In this document: positions 1-7,631 of the stretch, piece after piece
Position numbering within the stretch: the stretch's first letter is position 1
Layout: each line of letters begins with the position of its first letter
DNA from: Methylotenera sp.
Lineage (GTDB): Bacteria > Pseudomonadota > Gammaproteobacteria > Burkholderiales > Methylophilaceae
Length of the DNA stretch: 7,664 bases
NCBI GenBank assembly: GCA_027310735.1
Contig: DAIDAH010000132.1
Coordinates: 1-7,664 of the forward strand
Direction: 5' to 3'
Notes under the pieces: model-generated
Database searches by the model: none
The model's input: the letters and a program-made list of their open reading frames with translations, nothing else
What the model was told of the DNA's origin: nothing
Made by a program: the position numbers and the translations under genes

Positions 1-1350
1 GCCCAGCGTGTTGCATGGTCTGCATTAATAGATCAACTAAATATTCTCTCTGAACCAACTTTAGTTATCGAGAGTGTTGTCAAACCTGCTCAACCTATTA
101 CAACTAATCAAGAACCATTAATAACAAAAGATACATCTGGAGTTATAGAACTTGAAGTCATTGATAATTTGACTCCAGCATCTAACCTTGCCAAGCTTAT
201 TCAGGAAAAATCTGCCGGATTATCTATCCAAGAAGATGAGCGACAAGCTTGGGCGGATGATATTACTCGTAAACTAAAAGCCGCATTAAATGGTTATGGC
301 CTTCAAGCTGCCGTGCTTGGAACACGGCTCACACCTAATGGATGTTTGGTGAGACTTGCAGGTTCCGATAGATTACGCGTAGAAGATATTGAAGCAAAAC
401 GTACTCAATTACTGACTACTCATACTATAAATTTAGTAACAGTCCAGCCCAAGCCTGGCGAAATCGTTGTTACTATTGCTGGCTCAAAAAGACAATCTGT
501 TTCATTATGGGACTTGTGGGCTCGAAGAAAAGTTAATCGAAATGCCGCAGGTATTAACACCTCATTTTTGCTTGGTCAGCAGGAAATTAACGGCGGACTA
601 TTGTATCTAAATCTAGGAAGTGAATTTGGTGGATTATCATCTCATGAACCTCACTCGCTTGTAGCGGGCGGAACAGGCAGCGGAAAGTCTGTTCTGATAC
701 AAGCTATGTTATTAGATATTGCAGCAACCAATCCAATTCAATCAGCACAAATTATACTGATAGACCCTAAAATGGGAGTTGATTATTCAGCATTAGAAGA
801 CCTTCCTCATATGCGTGAACCGATAGTAGTAACTAAGGAACGAGCAAATGAAGTACTTTCATCACTTGTAGATGAAATGGAAAATCGCTATAGATTGTTT
901 GCAGCTGCAAGGGCTCGAGATTTAGCTACTTACAACCTAAAAGCTGAACCTGCCGATAGATTGCCTATGGTGTTTGTAGTTCATGATGAATTTGCTGATT
1001 GGATGCTTGATGATGCATATAAGAGTGCAGTTAGCGCAGCAGTGCAAAGATTAGGAGTGAAAGCTAGGGCTGCTGGTATTCATTTAATATTTGCTGCTCA
1101 ACGTCCAGATAAAGACGTCATGCCAATGCAGCTAAGAGAAAACCTGGGTAATCGACTAATCTTAAAAGTAGCAAGTGAAGCTACTTCTAAAATTGCTCTA
1201 GATCGCCCTGGCGCTGAGCTATTGCTAGGCAAAGGTCACCTTGCAGCTAAACTAAATGGTGAACAAGGTTTAGTGTACGCACAAGCTCCTTTTCTGTCTG
1301 ATGAAGATATATCAATGGCTGTAAATGCAATTATTCAAGATAACCTTTAG
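1..1350 (+). CDS. FtsK/SpoIIIE-type DNA translocase, C-terminal part (5' end outside window)
   Basis: The frame is open from base 1. The first start codon in frame is a TTG at 169 with no ribosome site, so the gene most likely begins upstream of the window; 449 residues are visible. Numbering from base 1, Walker A is GGTGSGKS at residues 223-230 (bases 667-690), and Walker B is a hydrophobic strand ending in Asp329-Glu330 (VFVVHDE). The AAQRPD motif follows at about 365-370, then the typical FtsK stretch with NLGNRL, a conserved ILDRPGAE-like segment (ALDRPGAE) and LLGKGHL. This is the motor domain of the FtsK/HerA class, which moves double-stranded DNA using ATP. The domain runs to the C-terminus, with no gamma (KOPS-reading) domain, so it is not a chromosomal FtsK. 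The 220 or so residues before the motor resemble nothing I can name. It leads a tight three-gene block facing sspBCD. A role as a DNA-moving restriction component, comparable to the large ATPases of Dnd/Ssp restriction modules, is inference. Confidence 0.88.
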   Translation, partial: AQRVAWSALIDQLNILSEPTLVIESVVKPAQPITTNQEPLITKDTSGVIELEVIDNLTPASNLAKLIQEKSAGLSIQEDERQAWADDITRKLKAALNGYGLQAAVLGTRLTPNGCLVRLAGSDRLRVEDIEAKRTQLLTTHTINLVTVQPKPGEIVVTIAGSKRQSVSLWDLWARRKVNRNAAGINTSFLLGQQEINGGLLYLNLGSEFGGLSSHEPHSLVAGGTGSGKSVLIQAMLLDIAATNPIQSAQIILIDPKMGVDYSALEDLPHMREPIVVTKERANEVLSSLVDEMENRYRLFAAARARDLATYNLKAEPADRLPMVFVVHDEFADWMLDDAYKSAVSAAVQRLGVKARAAGIHLIFAAQRPDKDVMPMQLRENLGNRLILKVASEATSKIALDRPGAELLLGKGHLAAKLNGEQGLVYAQAPFLSDEDISMAVNAIIQDNL

Positions 1351-1367
1351 AAATTAGCAAAGTAAAT

Positions 1368-2129
1368 ATGAAAATTGATGACGCAACTGAAACAATTACA
1401 AGATACTTTAACGAAATAATTGGCATCCTGATCCCTGGGGCAGTATTGGTATCTGGATTAGTAATAATGCATTCAGATGTATTTAATCTACCTGTAGATC
1501 AAATTCAAAGCACGGGTAATTTCTTCCTCGCATTCATTTTGATCTTATTATATTCTTTGGGTAACGGCATATTAGCAATTGATTCACTTCTAGGAAAAAT
1601 GTCCTCTGTAATATATTCACTTCTAGAAAGAATACCCCAATTAACTTCTTGCCTTGTTAAAAGGAAAGAGAAAAAGACTAAAAACCTAGAAAATAAAGAT
1701 TCTTATATTCAGTTTTGCAAGCTTATATCGAATAAGATGAAACAAGAATCCTCGGATCAAGCCTCTGCTAACGTGACAATAAACTGGAGTTACCACGATG
1801 CTAGAAGTATCGCTATGTCAGCTTCATCTGAGGCTTCTTCATTAGCAAGGAGGTTTATGTTTATTTCTTCACTATGTAATGGAGTTGGAACAGCATTATT
1901 AATCATCATGATAGACTTTTCTATATGCACTTTTTTTGCTCCGAAAGCATTATTCCAGTATGCTGATGCATGGCCTGCTAATGTGCAGATCTTCCTGCAA
2001 TTGTTATCAGTATATGTATTTTTTAGGCGCGGTGAAGAGTTTTATATCAGAGCCATGTCAACACCTTTTGCAGTTGCATTGGCTGAGTTAAGTTTAAAGA
2101 AGACAACAAATGAAAGTCCAAAAAGTTAA
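1368..2129 (+). CDS. Four-helix membrane protein, function unknown
   Basis: A 253-residue protein starting 17 nt after the translocase stop codon, with only a weak purine-rich stretch before its ATG. Hydrophobic segments lie at about 17-35, 51-73, 164-189 and 205-220. Between the second and third is a polar region of about 90 residues, rich in Lys/Arg near 98-105 (VKRKEKKTK), which by the positive-inside rule should be cytoplasmic; N- and C-termini should also be inside. The loop ends in an Ala/Ser-rich stretch (DARSIAMSASSEASSLARRF, 144-163) leading directly into the third helix. There is no signal peptide and no catalytic motif that I recognise. The gene overlaps the next by 20 nt, so the two are probably made together. 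A membrane effector or anchor controlled by the small downstream protein is a reasonable guess from context but is not shown by the sequence. Confidence 0.82.
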   Translation: MKIDDATETITRYFNEIIGILIPGAVLVSGLVIMHSDVFNLPVDQIQSTGNFFLAFILILLYSLGNGILAIDSLLGKMSSVIYSLLERIPQLTSCLVKRKEKKTKNLENKDSYIQFCKLISNKMKQESSDQASANVTINWSYHDARSIAMSASSEASSLARRFMFISSLCNGVGTALLIIMIDFSICTFFAPKALFQYADAWPANVQIFLQLLSVYVFFRRGEEFYIRAMSTPFAVALAELSLKKTTNESPKS

Positions 2130-2499
2130 GAGTGTAATTTATTTATCAGGTGGATTTAAGTCTGGTTGGCAGACCCAAGTTAAGCATCTGCTTTCAGCAT
2201 ATGAATTATTGGATCCAAGCACACATCGGTTAGAAGATCCTAAAGAATATACAAAATGGGATTTAGATGCTTTGGATCGTTGCGACATAGTTTTAGCTAA
2301 TATAGAAGAATCTAACCCCGGTGGATACTCCTTAGCTTTGGAAATTGGTTATGCTAAGGCGTTAGCAAAAAAGATAGTTCTGGTAGATCAAATAAAAGAT
2401 CCACAAAAAAATAGATATTTTGAAATGGTTAAACAAGTATCAGACATAACTTTCAATGATCTCGATCAAGCGTTGCAGTATCTTCTAGTTACAAATTAA
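2110..2499 (+). CDS. Nucleoside 2-deoxyribosyltransferase-like protein
   Basis: A 129-residue single-domain protein. The N-terminal strand VIYLSGGF (Tyr11) corresponds to the first strand and active-site Tyr of nucleoside 2-deoxyribosyltransferases. A helix and the strand CDIVLANI (Asp59) follow, then NPGGYSLALEIGYA (69-82), which matches the family signature in which a Glu (here Glu78) is the nucleophile, and finally the strand KKIVLVD. Members cleave or exchange the N-glycosidic bond of (deoxy)nucleosides or nucleotides, and the fold is related to SLOG and TIR-like nucleotide-processing folds. Key positions look kept, so it may be active; the substrate cannot be told. It is slightly shorter than classic enzymes of about 150-160 residues. 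The start at 2110 lies inside the membrane-protein gene (20-nt overlap), preceded by a weak AAGAAG. Alternatively it is a nucleotide-binding sensor without catalysis. A host salvage role is less likely given the coupling to a membrane protein and the defence context. Confidence 0.82.
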   Translation: MKVQKVKSVIYLSGGFKSGWQTQVKHLLSAYELLDPSTHRLEDPKEYTKWDLDALDRCDIVLANIEESNPGGYSLALEIGYAKALAKKIVLVDQIKDPQKNRYFEMVKQVSDITFNDLDQALQYLLVTN

Positions 2500-2504
2500 T
2501 ATTG
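2500..2504. other. Convergent junction of 5 bp
   Basis: The TAA of the deoxyribosyltransferase-like gene (2497-2499, + strand) and the TAG of sspD (2505-2507, - strand) are separated by five bases. I see no GC-rich hairpin followed by a T-run here, so neither operon has an obvious intrinsic terminator before entering the opposite gene. Confidence 0.85.
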
Positions 2505-3350
2505 CTATTTATGACAAATATTGCAGGCACCACCGCCCTCATCCATACCATATAAATCATCAATATCTTCAATACGATCTTCTATAACTGGCCGTAAGGG
2601 ATTAATCGGACGTTTACTTAATTCCCGTTGCTTACGCCGTTCGTAATCTTCAGTAATTTGTTTCACTCTCTCTGGCTTTTCTAACTCACCAAGAGGCTCT
2701 CCTTCTGTCCATGTAAATGGTGAGCCATGCTCTAATGCGTTTTTTTCATAAAGCTTAGCCTCATCAAATGCATCAGGATGACGATCTTTTAAGCGAACCC
2801 ATTCTATTTTTTGCTGGAAAAAGCAAAACGTGCAACCACTACGAGAACGCCAATCATAGTACTTAGGGAGCCCTACACCTGATGAGTCAAGAATATCCAT
2901 GACACCTCTCTTATCAATTCCAGCTTCCCTAAAAGGCAACTTCACTATCAAGTTATCATGCTTAGAGATATAACCCTCACGATATTCTTCATCTGCACGA
3001 ATAGCAACATAACTTGTAACTGTATCCCCAGCAGCCAGCATTGGTCTAATCCATTGTTCAAACGGAGCAAGTTTAAGTTTTCTGGTACACCAACGCGTCT
3101 GTGCTGAAGGCAGAAAATTATTGTATTCCCTAAGCCAGAAATCAAATCCTCGTTTGGGGTTCAAGCGTAAGATAGGCTTCCCAAGGTAACCCTCAAGCAT
3201 TCCCAAGAACTCATATACTTCAGGTAGCTCTTTTCCTGTATCAGTAAAAAAGTAATCTACGTCTAATTCAGGATATGTTTGGCGGACAAAAACTGCTAAA
3301 GCAGCACTGTCTTTTCCGCCTGAAATCCCAAGAACATGTTTTTCAGCCAT
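2505..3350 (-). CDS. sspD: SspD, PAPS-reductase-like ATP pyrophosphatase of DNA phosphorothioation
   Basis: A 281-residue protein. The PP-loop SGGKDS at 10-15 binds ATP and marks the adenine-nucleotide alpha-hydrolase/PAPS reductase family, to which DndC and SspD belong. In the Ssp pathway SspD hydrolyses ATP to pyrophosphate, presumably activating the DNA backbone for sulfur insertion. Further family marks are TDTGKELPE (36-44), RWCTRKLK (86-93, Cys88) and SGCTFCFF (171-178, Cys173, Cys176). The C-terminus adds a second CxxC (Cys276, Cys279). Cys88, 173, 176 and one of the last pair could hold an iron-sulfur cluster as described for DndC; that is inference. I chose the ATG at 3350 because GGAGAAG (3355-3361) stands 7 nt before it when counted from GGAG. 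A GTG at 3371 would add only seven residues ahead of the conserved start. It overlaps the end of sspC by 8 nt. Identification rests on the neighbours sspC and sspB as well as the motif; alone it could be called only a PAPS-reductase-family protein. Confidence 0.88.
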   Translation of the reverse strand: MAEKHVLGISGGKDSAALAVFVRQTYPELDVDYFFTDTGKELPEVYEFLGMLEGYLGKPILRLNPKRGFDFWLREYNNFLPSAQTRWCTRKLKLAPFEQWIRPMLAAGDTVTSYVAIRADEEYREGYISKHDNLIVKLPFREAGIDKRGVMDILDSSGVGLPKYYDWRSRSGCTFCFFQQKIEWVRLKDRHPDAFDEAKLYEKNALEHGSPFTWTEGEPLGELEKPERVKQITEDYERRKQRELSKRPINPLRPVIEDRIEDIDDLYGMDEGGGACNICHK

Positions 3351-6300
3351 CAGACTTCTCCGGTAATTCACCGTCCAAGGTCAATTGAAGTCCTGTACGC
3401 GCCAATACTGCCAATAGGACATCAATACCCATCCCTTCGGCTTTTAGTCTCACTATAATTTCATTGCTTAAACTCTCAACTGCCTTAGTATGTCTATCAG
3501 AAATTGAGAATTCTCTAGATATTGTTTTTGTCTGCGCACCAGCACCAATTACGATTGCGAATGCTTCACTCTTCGGAGTTCTACCTCTAACAGAAACCAA
3601 AGCTTCTGTTTGTCTAAAGCGCAATGCAAATCGAGCAATTTCAAGTAGAGAGGAATCTATGTCCCGATCATTCCAATCACGCGGTGGCTTATTAGCCGCC
3701 AAACTTAAAATTCCTTCTATACTTTCTTTGCTACCATCGTGCTTCGCCAAACGAGCTGCAAATGCATCCTGTCTTAGATCTCCAGTAACATTGGCTAATG
3801 TTTCTGCACGTGCTCGAAGCCTATCTAGACTGTCAATTGGTGCATCTAAAGTTTCAAGCATAGTAGCCTCAATTCTGTGCAAAAGAGCTTCATAAGCCTC
3901 AACAAGTTCGACAACCGGGCCACGTAGCGCTTTAACGTAGTCTGCTCCGCTCGAGCCCTCAAGCATAGCGGCCAGGTCAACAAATAAAACTTTGTGAGGA
4001 TCACTAGCCTTTAACAGAGTATCTCGCACAGAGCGTGCTTCTTGAGATATGCTGTGAGTTCTTTGGCTCCATGCAGGCAAACCAAAAACTAAAGAGACTA
4101 GGCCACGCGCTGCCTCTAAAGGATCACGTGCCGCAGAATTGACCCCCACACTTTTTAGAATATCAGCAATTCCTGATAGGATATGAGCCTTTTCCTCGTC
4201 TATAATAATCCAGCGTAAAGAAAAACGGCGTTCGTCTTGAAGATATTCATCAATGTCAGCATCAGTTAACTTAGGGATGAATATCCCATCCTTGTAAACA
4301 GCAATATTTCCTTTATGCGCAAGCATGAAGGCTGTAAGAATTACATGCTTGGCGCCGTTACGAACCCCATATGGTGGTGCAGACCATAAATCATGAATCT
4401 CAGTTACACTAACACGTGTCGCAGTATCCGAAAACAAACCCTTAGCATCATCCCAAAGCCTTTTAAAAGTTGACGCATGCTCCTCATCTGGTGGCAAAAA
4501 GCGGAAGATGCCATCTGAATCTTTTCGATGAAGACCAGTGCTTCGTAGTAATGTTTCATAAAGCCCACGCTCAGCAGGGAAACCAACAATTCCGAGACTC
4601 TCCTCCTCCTCATAATCAAGCATACAGTAGAGTAAATCACGGCGAGCTTTTACGCTGTTGCTAGAGAGTTTATCTCGGTTTACCAATTCGCTCCAAAGCT
4701 TTGGGGCGTTTTCGTAAGTAATATCAGCTAGATTCGACGCAAGCGTTGACAAACGGGAACCCGAATAGATCTCTTGAGCCCCCACTACCCATTTTGCATT
4801 TATAACAGCTGCTCGTAGTTGCTCTTCAAGACTTGCTTGAACGATAGATAAGCGAGCCTGGACTTCCCTTCTAGCAACAGGGTCGCCACTTAGCTCGTGC
4901 CTAGATTGCACTACCTGTAAAGATAGCAACTCAATGCCGAGATCGTCAATTCGCTTATGATTAGGAGCTATCCCTATAGAAATAGGCCAAGGTGTAATTT
5001 TTGAATATTCTTGGCAATACTGAAGAGCGGTTGAGAGATTTGAATCCCTTCCTGGCAGTGCCAATAGAAATAAACCAAACTCACCTTTTTGGGGTTTAAA
5101 ATTATCTGCAATCTGCTTTACATCTTCTAGTCGGCATAGTGCTAATTCCATCCATCGCATCGTGCCGGTTTCATGGTAATGCCTTTTAGCTATAATTGGA
5201 TATAAATTTGACAGACTCGACAAAAGTGCAAAGTCTATGCCTGGAAGACTTGCTCTCGCCTGAGAAATGGCTGCATCAATATCAAAATCACTTCCCTCAA
5301 ATACGGACCATGCCCCTATATGTTTTTTGAATAGAACCACACGCCACTTAGATAATTGCTCAAGCGCAGCGTCTATATCAGATTTTGATTTATCAAAAAA
5401 TAAAGAGAGTAATACATCTGTTTCAGCAGCTAGACCAGAACCGTTCCTAAAAAGATCAATGATTGCAATGTTTTTTATTAGCGAAACATGAAGAGGATCA
5501 CTTGTTTTTGCTTCAGTTCGTTCAACGGCCTCTACGGCCTGCGCCCATCTATGGCCATCTGGAGAGGAAAGTATTGCTGGCTCCAAATTTGCACGTAAAT
5601 AGTCCCAATAATGACTAGGTGTATACCATCCAACAAAATCAGAAGTTGTCGCCTGAAGATATGATAGGAATCCGTTAGGCTCTACAGAGGCGAGAAAGCC
5701 AAAGGTACTACGCTCATTTTGTCCAAACTGACGCTTGGAAATTGGGCCTAGCAATGCGGCCATTGCTGGATGCAAAGGCCAACATGCATTAAGACTAATT
5801 GAAAAGTTTACACCTACAGCCGGTCGTCTAGTTCTTATAGACTGAGCTATGACCTCAGATGCATTAACAGCCCATGAAGGCCTTTTGTCCGACTCTATAG
5901 CCCTGCCAATAAGTTCTACAACCTCGTCACTAGCTGCAACAAGGGGTATATCAGCAAAACGTCCTTGCACCTTTGCCCAGTCATCACGTATATCGATTCC
6001 AAGCCTGGCTGCATATTGGCTAAAAGATTGATGAAGAATGCCAACTACAACAACATTTCCGGAGGTTCTCGCTGCCGCCTCTGCAAGTTCCTGAAAGAAA
6101 TAGACATCATCACCGGCCCCTAAAGCGGTGGCCTCAAGAAACTTGCCCATCTCATCAATAATAAGTAAAACACCATCAAATGCCCCGTCTTCAGAAGCCG
6201 AGCATAAATCAGCGATAACTGAGGATGGCGAGATGCTCTCTAGACCAATGTTTAATCCTTTTACTCGCTTTAAGGCTATTGCCAATTCATTAGCAATACT

Positions 6301-6678
6301 AGCGCGTTTTCCAACCAAGGGCAAAACTAGCCAGCCACGCCGAACCGGGAAAGCCTTATCAAAGGCTGACATACTGCTTAGTGGTAGAATTTTGCGAGCT
6401 TTAGCTCTCAACTTTTTGTCTGGTACAAGTGCACTAGAAAGGGCGACAGCTAAAGAAGATTTCCCGCCACCGAAGGGGCCAGTCCAAGTAAATGCACGCT
6501 GATTACTTTCGAGCAATTGTCTAGACATGCTGCCCAGCACAGCCGATGCAGTTCCATGGCAAATGTAACCCTCCAGCGCATCAGATCTCCCTAAGTCGAC
6601 ATCAATTCTAATTGAACGTTGATACTGTCGTGTTATTCGCACGACATCCGATAGCTTTGTATTTTGAGCGTCAGACAT
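3343..6678 (-). CDS. sspC: SspC, large P-loop ATPase of DNA phosphorothioation
   Basis: A 1111-residue protein. Walker A is GPFGGGKS at 67-74 and Walker B is GVLLIIDE with Asp175-Glu176. An LHP motif (about 302-304) followed by QNERSTFGFL (about 320-329) is seen in very large defence ATPases, including BREX BrxC/PglY-type proteins, and probably completes the ATPase core. The remaining roughly 780 residues are mostly helical in look, with no further domain I can name. In characterised Ssp systems SspC is the ATPase that works with the SspB nickase and the SspD pyrophosphatase to place a phosphorothioate in one DNA strand. The ATG at 6678 is preferred: it gives an 8-nt overlap with the sspB stop and has GAGAAAG just upstream. 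A TTG at 6690 would add four residues. The frame is intact. By eye GC content is higher here than in the + strand membrane-protein gene. Without the neighbours, a BREX-like ATPase would be the alternative name. Confidence 0.87.
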   Translation of the reverse strand: MSDAQNTKLSDVVRITRQYQRSIRIDVDLGRSDALEGYICHGTASAVLGSMSRQLLESNQRAFTWTGPFGGGKSSLAVALSSALVPDKKLRAKARKILPLSSMSAFDKAFPVRRGWLVLPLVGKRASIANELAIALKRVKGLNIGLESISPSSVIADLCSASEDGAFDGVLLIIDEMGKFLEATALGAGDDVYFFQELAEAAARTSGNVVVVGILHQSFSQYAARLGIDIRDDWAKVQGRFADIPLVAASDEVVELIGRAIESDKRPSWAVNASEVIAQSIRTRRPAVGVNFSISLNACWPLHPAMAALLGPISKRQFGQNERSTFGFLASVEPNGFLSYLQATTSDFVGWYTPSHYWDYLRANLEPAILSSPDGHRWAQAVEAVERTEAKTSDPLHVSLIKNIAIIDLFRNGSGLAAETDVLLSLFFDKSKSDIDAALEQLSKWRVVLFKKHIGAWSVFEGSDFDIDAAISQARASLPGIDFALLSSLSNLYPIIAKRHYHETGTMRWMELALCRLEDVKQIADNFKPQKGEFGLFLLALPGRDSNLSTALQYCQEYSKITPWPISIGIAPNHKRIDDLGIELLSLQVVQSRHELSGDPVARREVQARLSIVQASLEEQLRAAVINAKWVVGAQEIYSGSRLSTLASNLADITYENAPKLWSELVNRDKLSSNSVKARRDLLYCMLDYEEEESLGIVGFPAERGLYETLLRSTGLHRKDSDGIFRFLPPDEEHASTFKRLWDDAKGLFSDTATRVSVTEIHDLWSAPPYGVRNGAKHVILTAFMLAHKGNIAVYKDGIFIPKLTDADIDEYLQDERRFSLRWIIIDEEKAHILSGIADILKSVGVNSAARDPLEAARGLVSLVFGLPAWSQRTHSISQEARSVRDTLLKASDPHKVLFVDLAAMLEGSSGADYVKALRGPVVELVEAYEALLHRIEATMLETLDAPIDSLDRLRARAETLANVTGDLRQDAFAARLAKHDGSKESIEGILSLAANKPPRDWNDRDIDSSLLEIARFALRFRQTEALVSVRGRTPKSEAFAIVIGAGAQTKTISREFSISDRHTKAVESLSNEIIVRLKAEGMGIDVLLAVLARTGLQLTLDGELPEKSDG
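3355..3361 (-). promoter_or_regulatory. Ribosome binding site of sspD
   Basis: GGAGAAG on the - strand, inside the last codons of sspC, with GGAG 7 nt from the ATG at 3350. It decides between this ATG and the upstream GTG at 3371. Confidence 0.75.
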
Positions 6679-7594
6679 ATGCTTTCTCAATCATTAGTTC
6701 GCTCAATGCATTAATCTCAAATGACTTTCTATGCACTTGCCTCAATCCTGCGGTATCAGTCCAGGAGAGAACCCCGCCAGTTAATTCGTCTAATGCCAAC
6801 AATCTTTCTGCAACGGACTCTTCATCAAGTTTAAAAACTCTGCCAGGCGAGCCTTCGGCATATGCTATGGCTTCAAAGGCTAGCGAACTAAGGCCGCTAG
6901 ATGTTCTATCCCAGAAATCAATCAACGCATAAGCAAACACACCATCTTTAAGAGTCGCTTTCGGCCCTCTTCTAAATGCAAAGTACCCTTTGTGCTCTTC
7001 ATGAATTAGTCCTAATTCGGCAAGCATAGGCTCAGCATAATCTTCTGGAGAACCTCCGAGCGATCGAGGTGCATAACTACGAAGGCAGGTTTCAATATCT
7101 CTCGAGAGCGTTGATGCAGATAACTTCCTTTTAGGATCAAGCCGTCGCGCAAAATCAGCTAACGGAGCCTCGAGATCTTCTCTTGAAAATGAAGGGGAAG
7201 TAACATGATTGAATAACCAAAACCAAGTAGTTGAACGGTTACCACGTCCGGCAAGCCACCAATGGACAAACCACACGGTTGAAGGATTTTCGGAATATGG
7301 ATCCAATCCACCATTCTTGAAAATAGTGATCGCATTGGGAGAAATTGTATATGCTGCAGGCATGTCATCTCTCAAGACATCACAAGCAAGAGCCCAATGG
7401 CGTATCGAAGCAACCATATTCTTGCCAACACCAAACTGTGCTATCGCACTATCGTCTGAAAATGTTGATTTTGGAACTGTCCAATCTAATTTGGCTTGAT
7501 CAAATGCTTTTTTTAACCACATTTGCCGAAGCGGGAATGTTTCATGTCCAGAGAAATGCGCTTTATAATTTGTCGAAAACGAGGTAACTTTCAT
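6671..7594 (-). CDS. sspB: SspB, DUF4007 protein (phosphorothioation nickase)
   Basis: A 307-residue protein with the hallmark DUF4007 opening FSGHETFPLRQMWLKKA (about 14-30) and FGVGKNMV (54-61), where family members read very similarly; length is as usual for the family. In the Ssp pathway SspB is reported to nick DNA as part of single-strand phosphorothioation; I cannot point to its catalytic residues here. The ATG at 7594 is the only possible start. An in-frame TGA lies six codons upstream (7610-7612), and no other start codon precedes the conserved motif. No Shine-Dalgarno sequence precedes it. It is the first gene of the operon, and its last four bases overlap the beginning of sspC as part of ATGTCTGA. 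DUF4007 next to a large ATPase and a PAPS-reductase-like gene in the order B-C-D is the signature of Ssp loci, so I am fairly sure of the name. Confidence 0.9.
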   Translation of the reverse strand: MKVTSFSTNYKAHFSGHETFPLRQMWLKKAFDQAKLDWTVPKSTFSDDSAIAQFGVGKNMVASIRHWALACDVLRDDMPAAYTISPNAITIFKNGGLDPYSENPSTVWFVHWWLAGRGNRSTTWFWLFNHVTSPSFSREDLEAPLADFARRLDPKRKLSASTLSRDIETCLRSYAPRSLGGSPEDYAEPMLAELGLIHEEHKGYFAFRRGPKATLKDGVFAYALIDFWDRTSSGLSSLAFEAIAYAEGSPGRVFKLDEESVAERLLALDELTGGVLSWTDTAGLRQVHRKSFEINALSELMIEKAYV

Positions 7595-7600
7595 TGAGGG

Positions 7601-7609
7601 ACTATAACA
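7601..7609 (-). promoter_or_regulatory. Extended -10 promoter of sspBCD
   Basis: On the - strand TGTTATAGT forms an extended -10 box (TGn followed by TATAGT, 5 of 6 matches to consensus). The last T is six bases before the sspB ATG, which puts the predicted transcription start at or within a base or two of the start codon. The -35 region (TGGCGA, 7624-7629) is poor, as is usual for extended -10 promoters. Confidence 0.5.
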
Positions 7610-7612
7610 TCA

Positions 7613-7631
7613 ACTGGAGGTAGTCGCCAGT
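7613..7631. promoter_or_regulatory. Inverted repeat upstream of sspB, possible operator
   Basis: ACTGG - 9 bases - CCAGT, a perfect 5-bp inverted repeat starting 3 bp upstream of the extended -10 element and covering the -35 region. A repressor or activator site is possible; arms this short can also arise by chance. Confidence 0.3.

Noticed and set aside
2498..2524. AATATTGC occurring twice (2498-2505 and 2517-2524) at the convergent junction
   Set aside because: An eight-base AT-rich direct repeat, partly coding, is expected by chance and forms no hairpin or terminator.
2948..3145. 65-residue open frame on the - strand
   Set aside because: A frame-shifted shadow inside sspD, whose own frame is intact.
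3464..3895. 143-residue open frame on the + strand
   Set aside because: It lies wholly inside sspC on the opposite strand, has no recognisable domain or ribosome site, and sspC is clearly real there.
6128..6502. 124-residue open frame on the + strand
   Set aside because: Antisense to the Walker A/B region of sspC, with low-complexity composition and no family resemblance.
3343..6678. BREX system, because the large ATPase resembles BrxC/PglY in its LHP and QNERS motifs
   Set aside because: There is no PglX methyltransferase, PglZ or Lon-like gene, and the DUF4007 and PAPS-reductase-like neighbours fit Ssp instead.
6612..6932. 106-residue open frame on the + strand across the sspB-sspC junction
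   Set aside because: Antisense to two well supported genes, and the translation has no motif.
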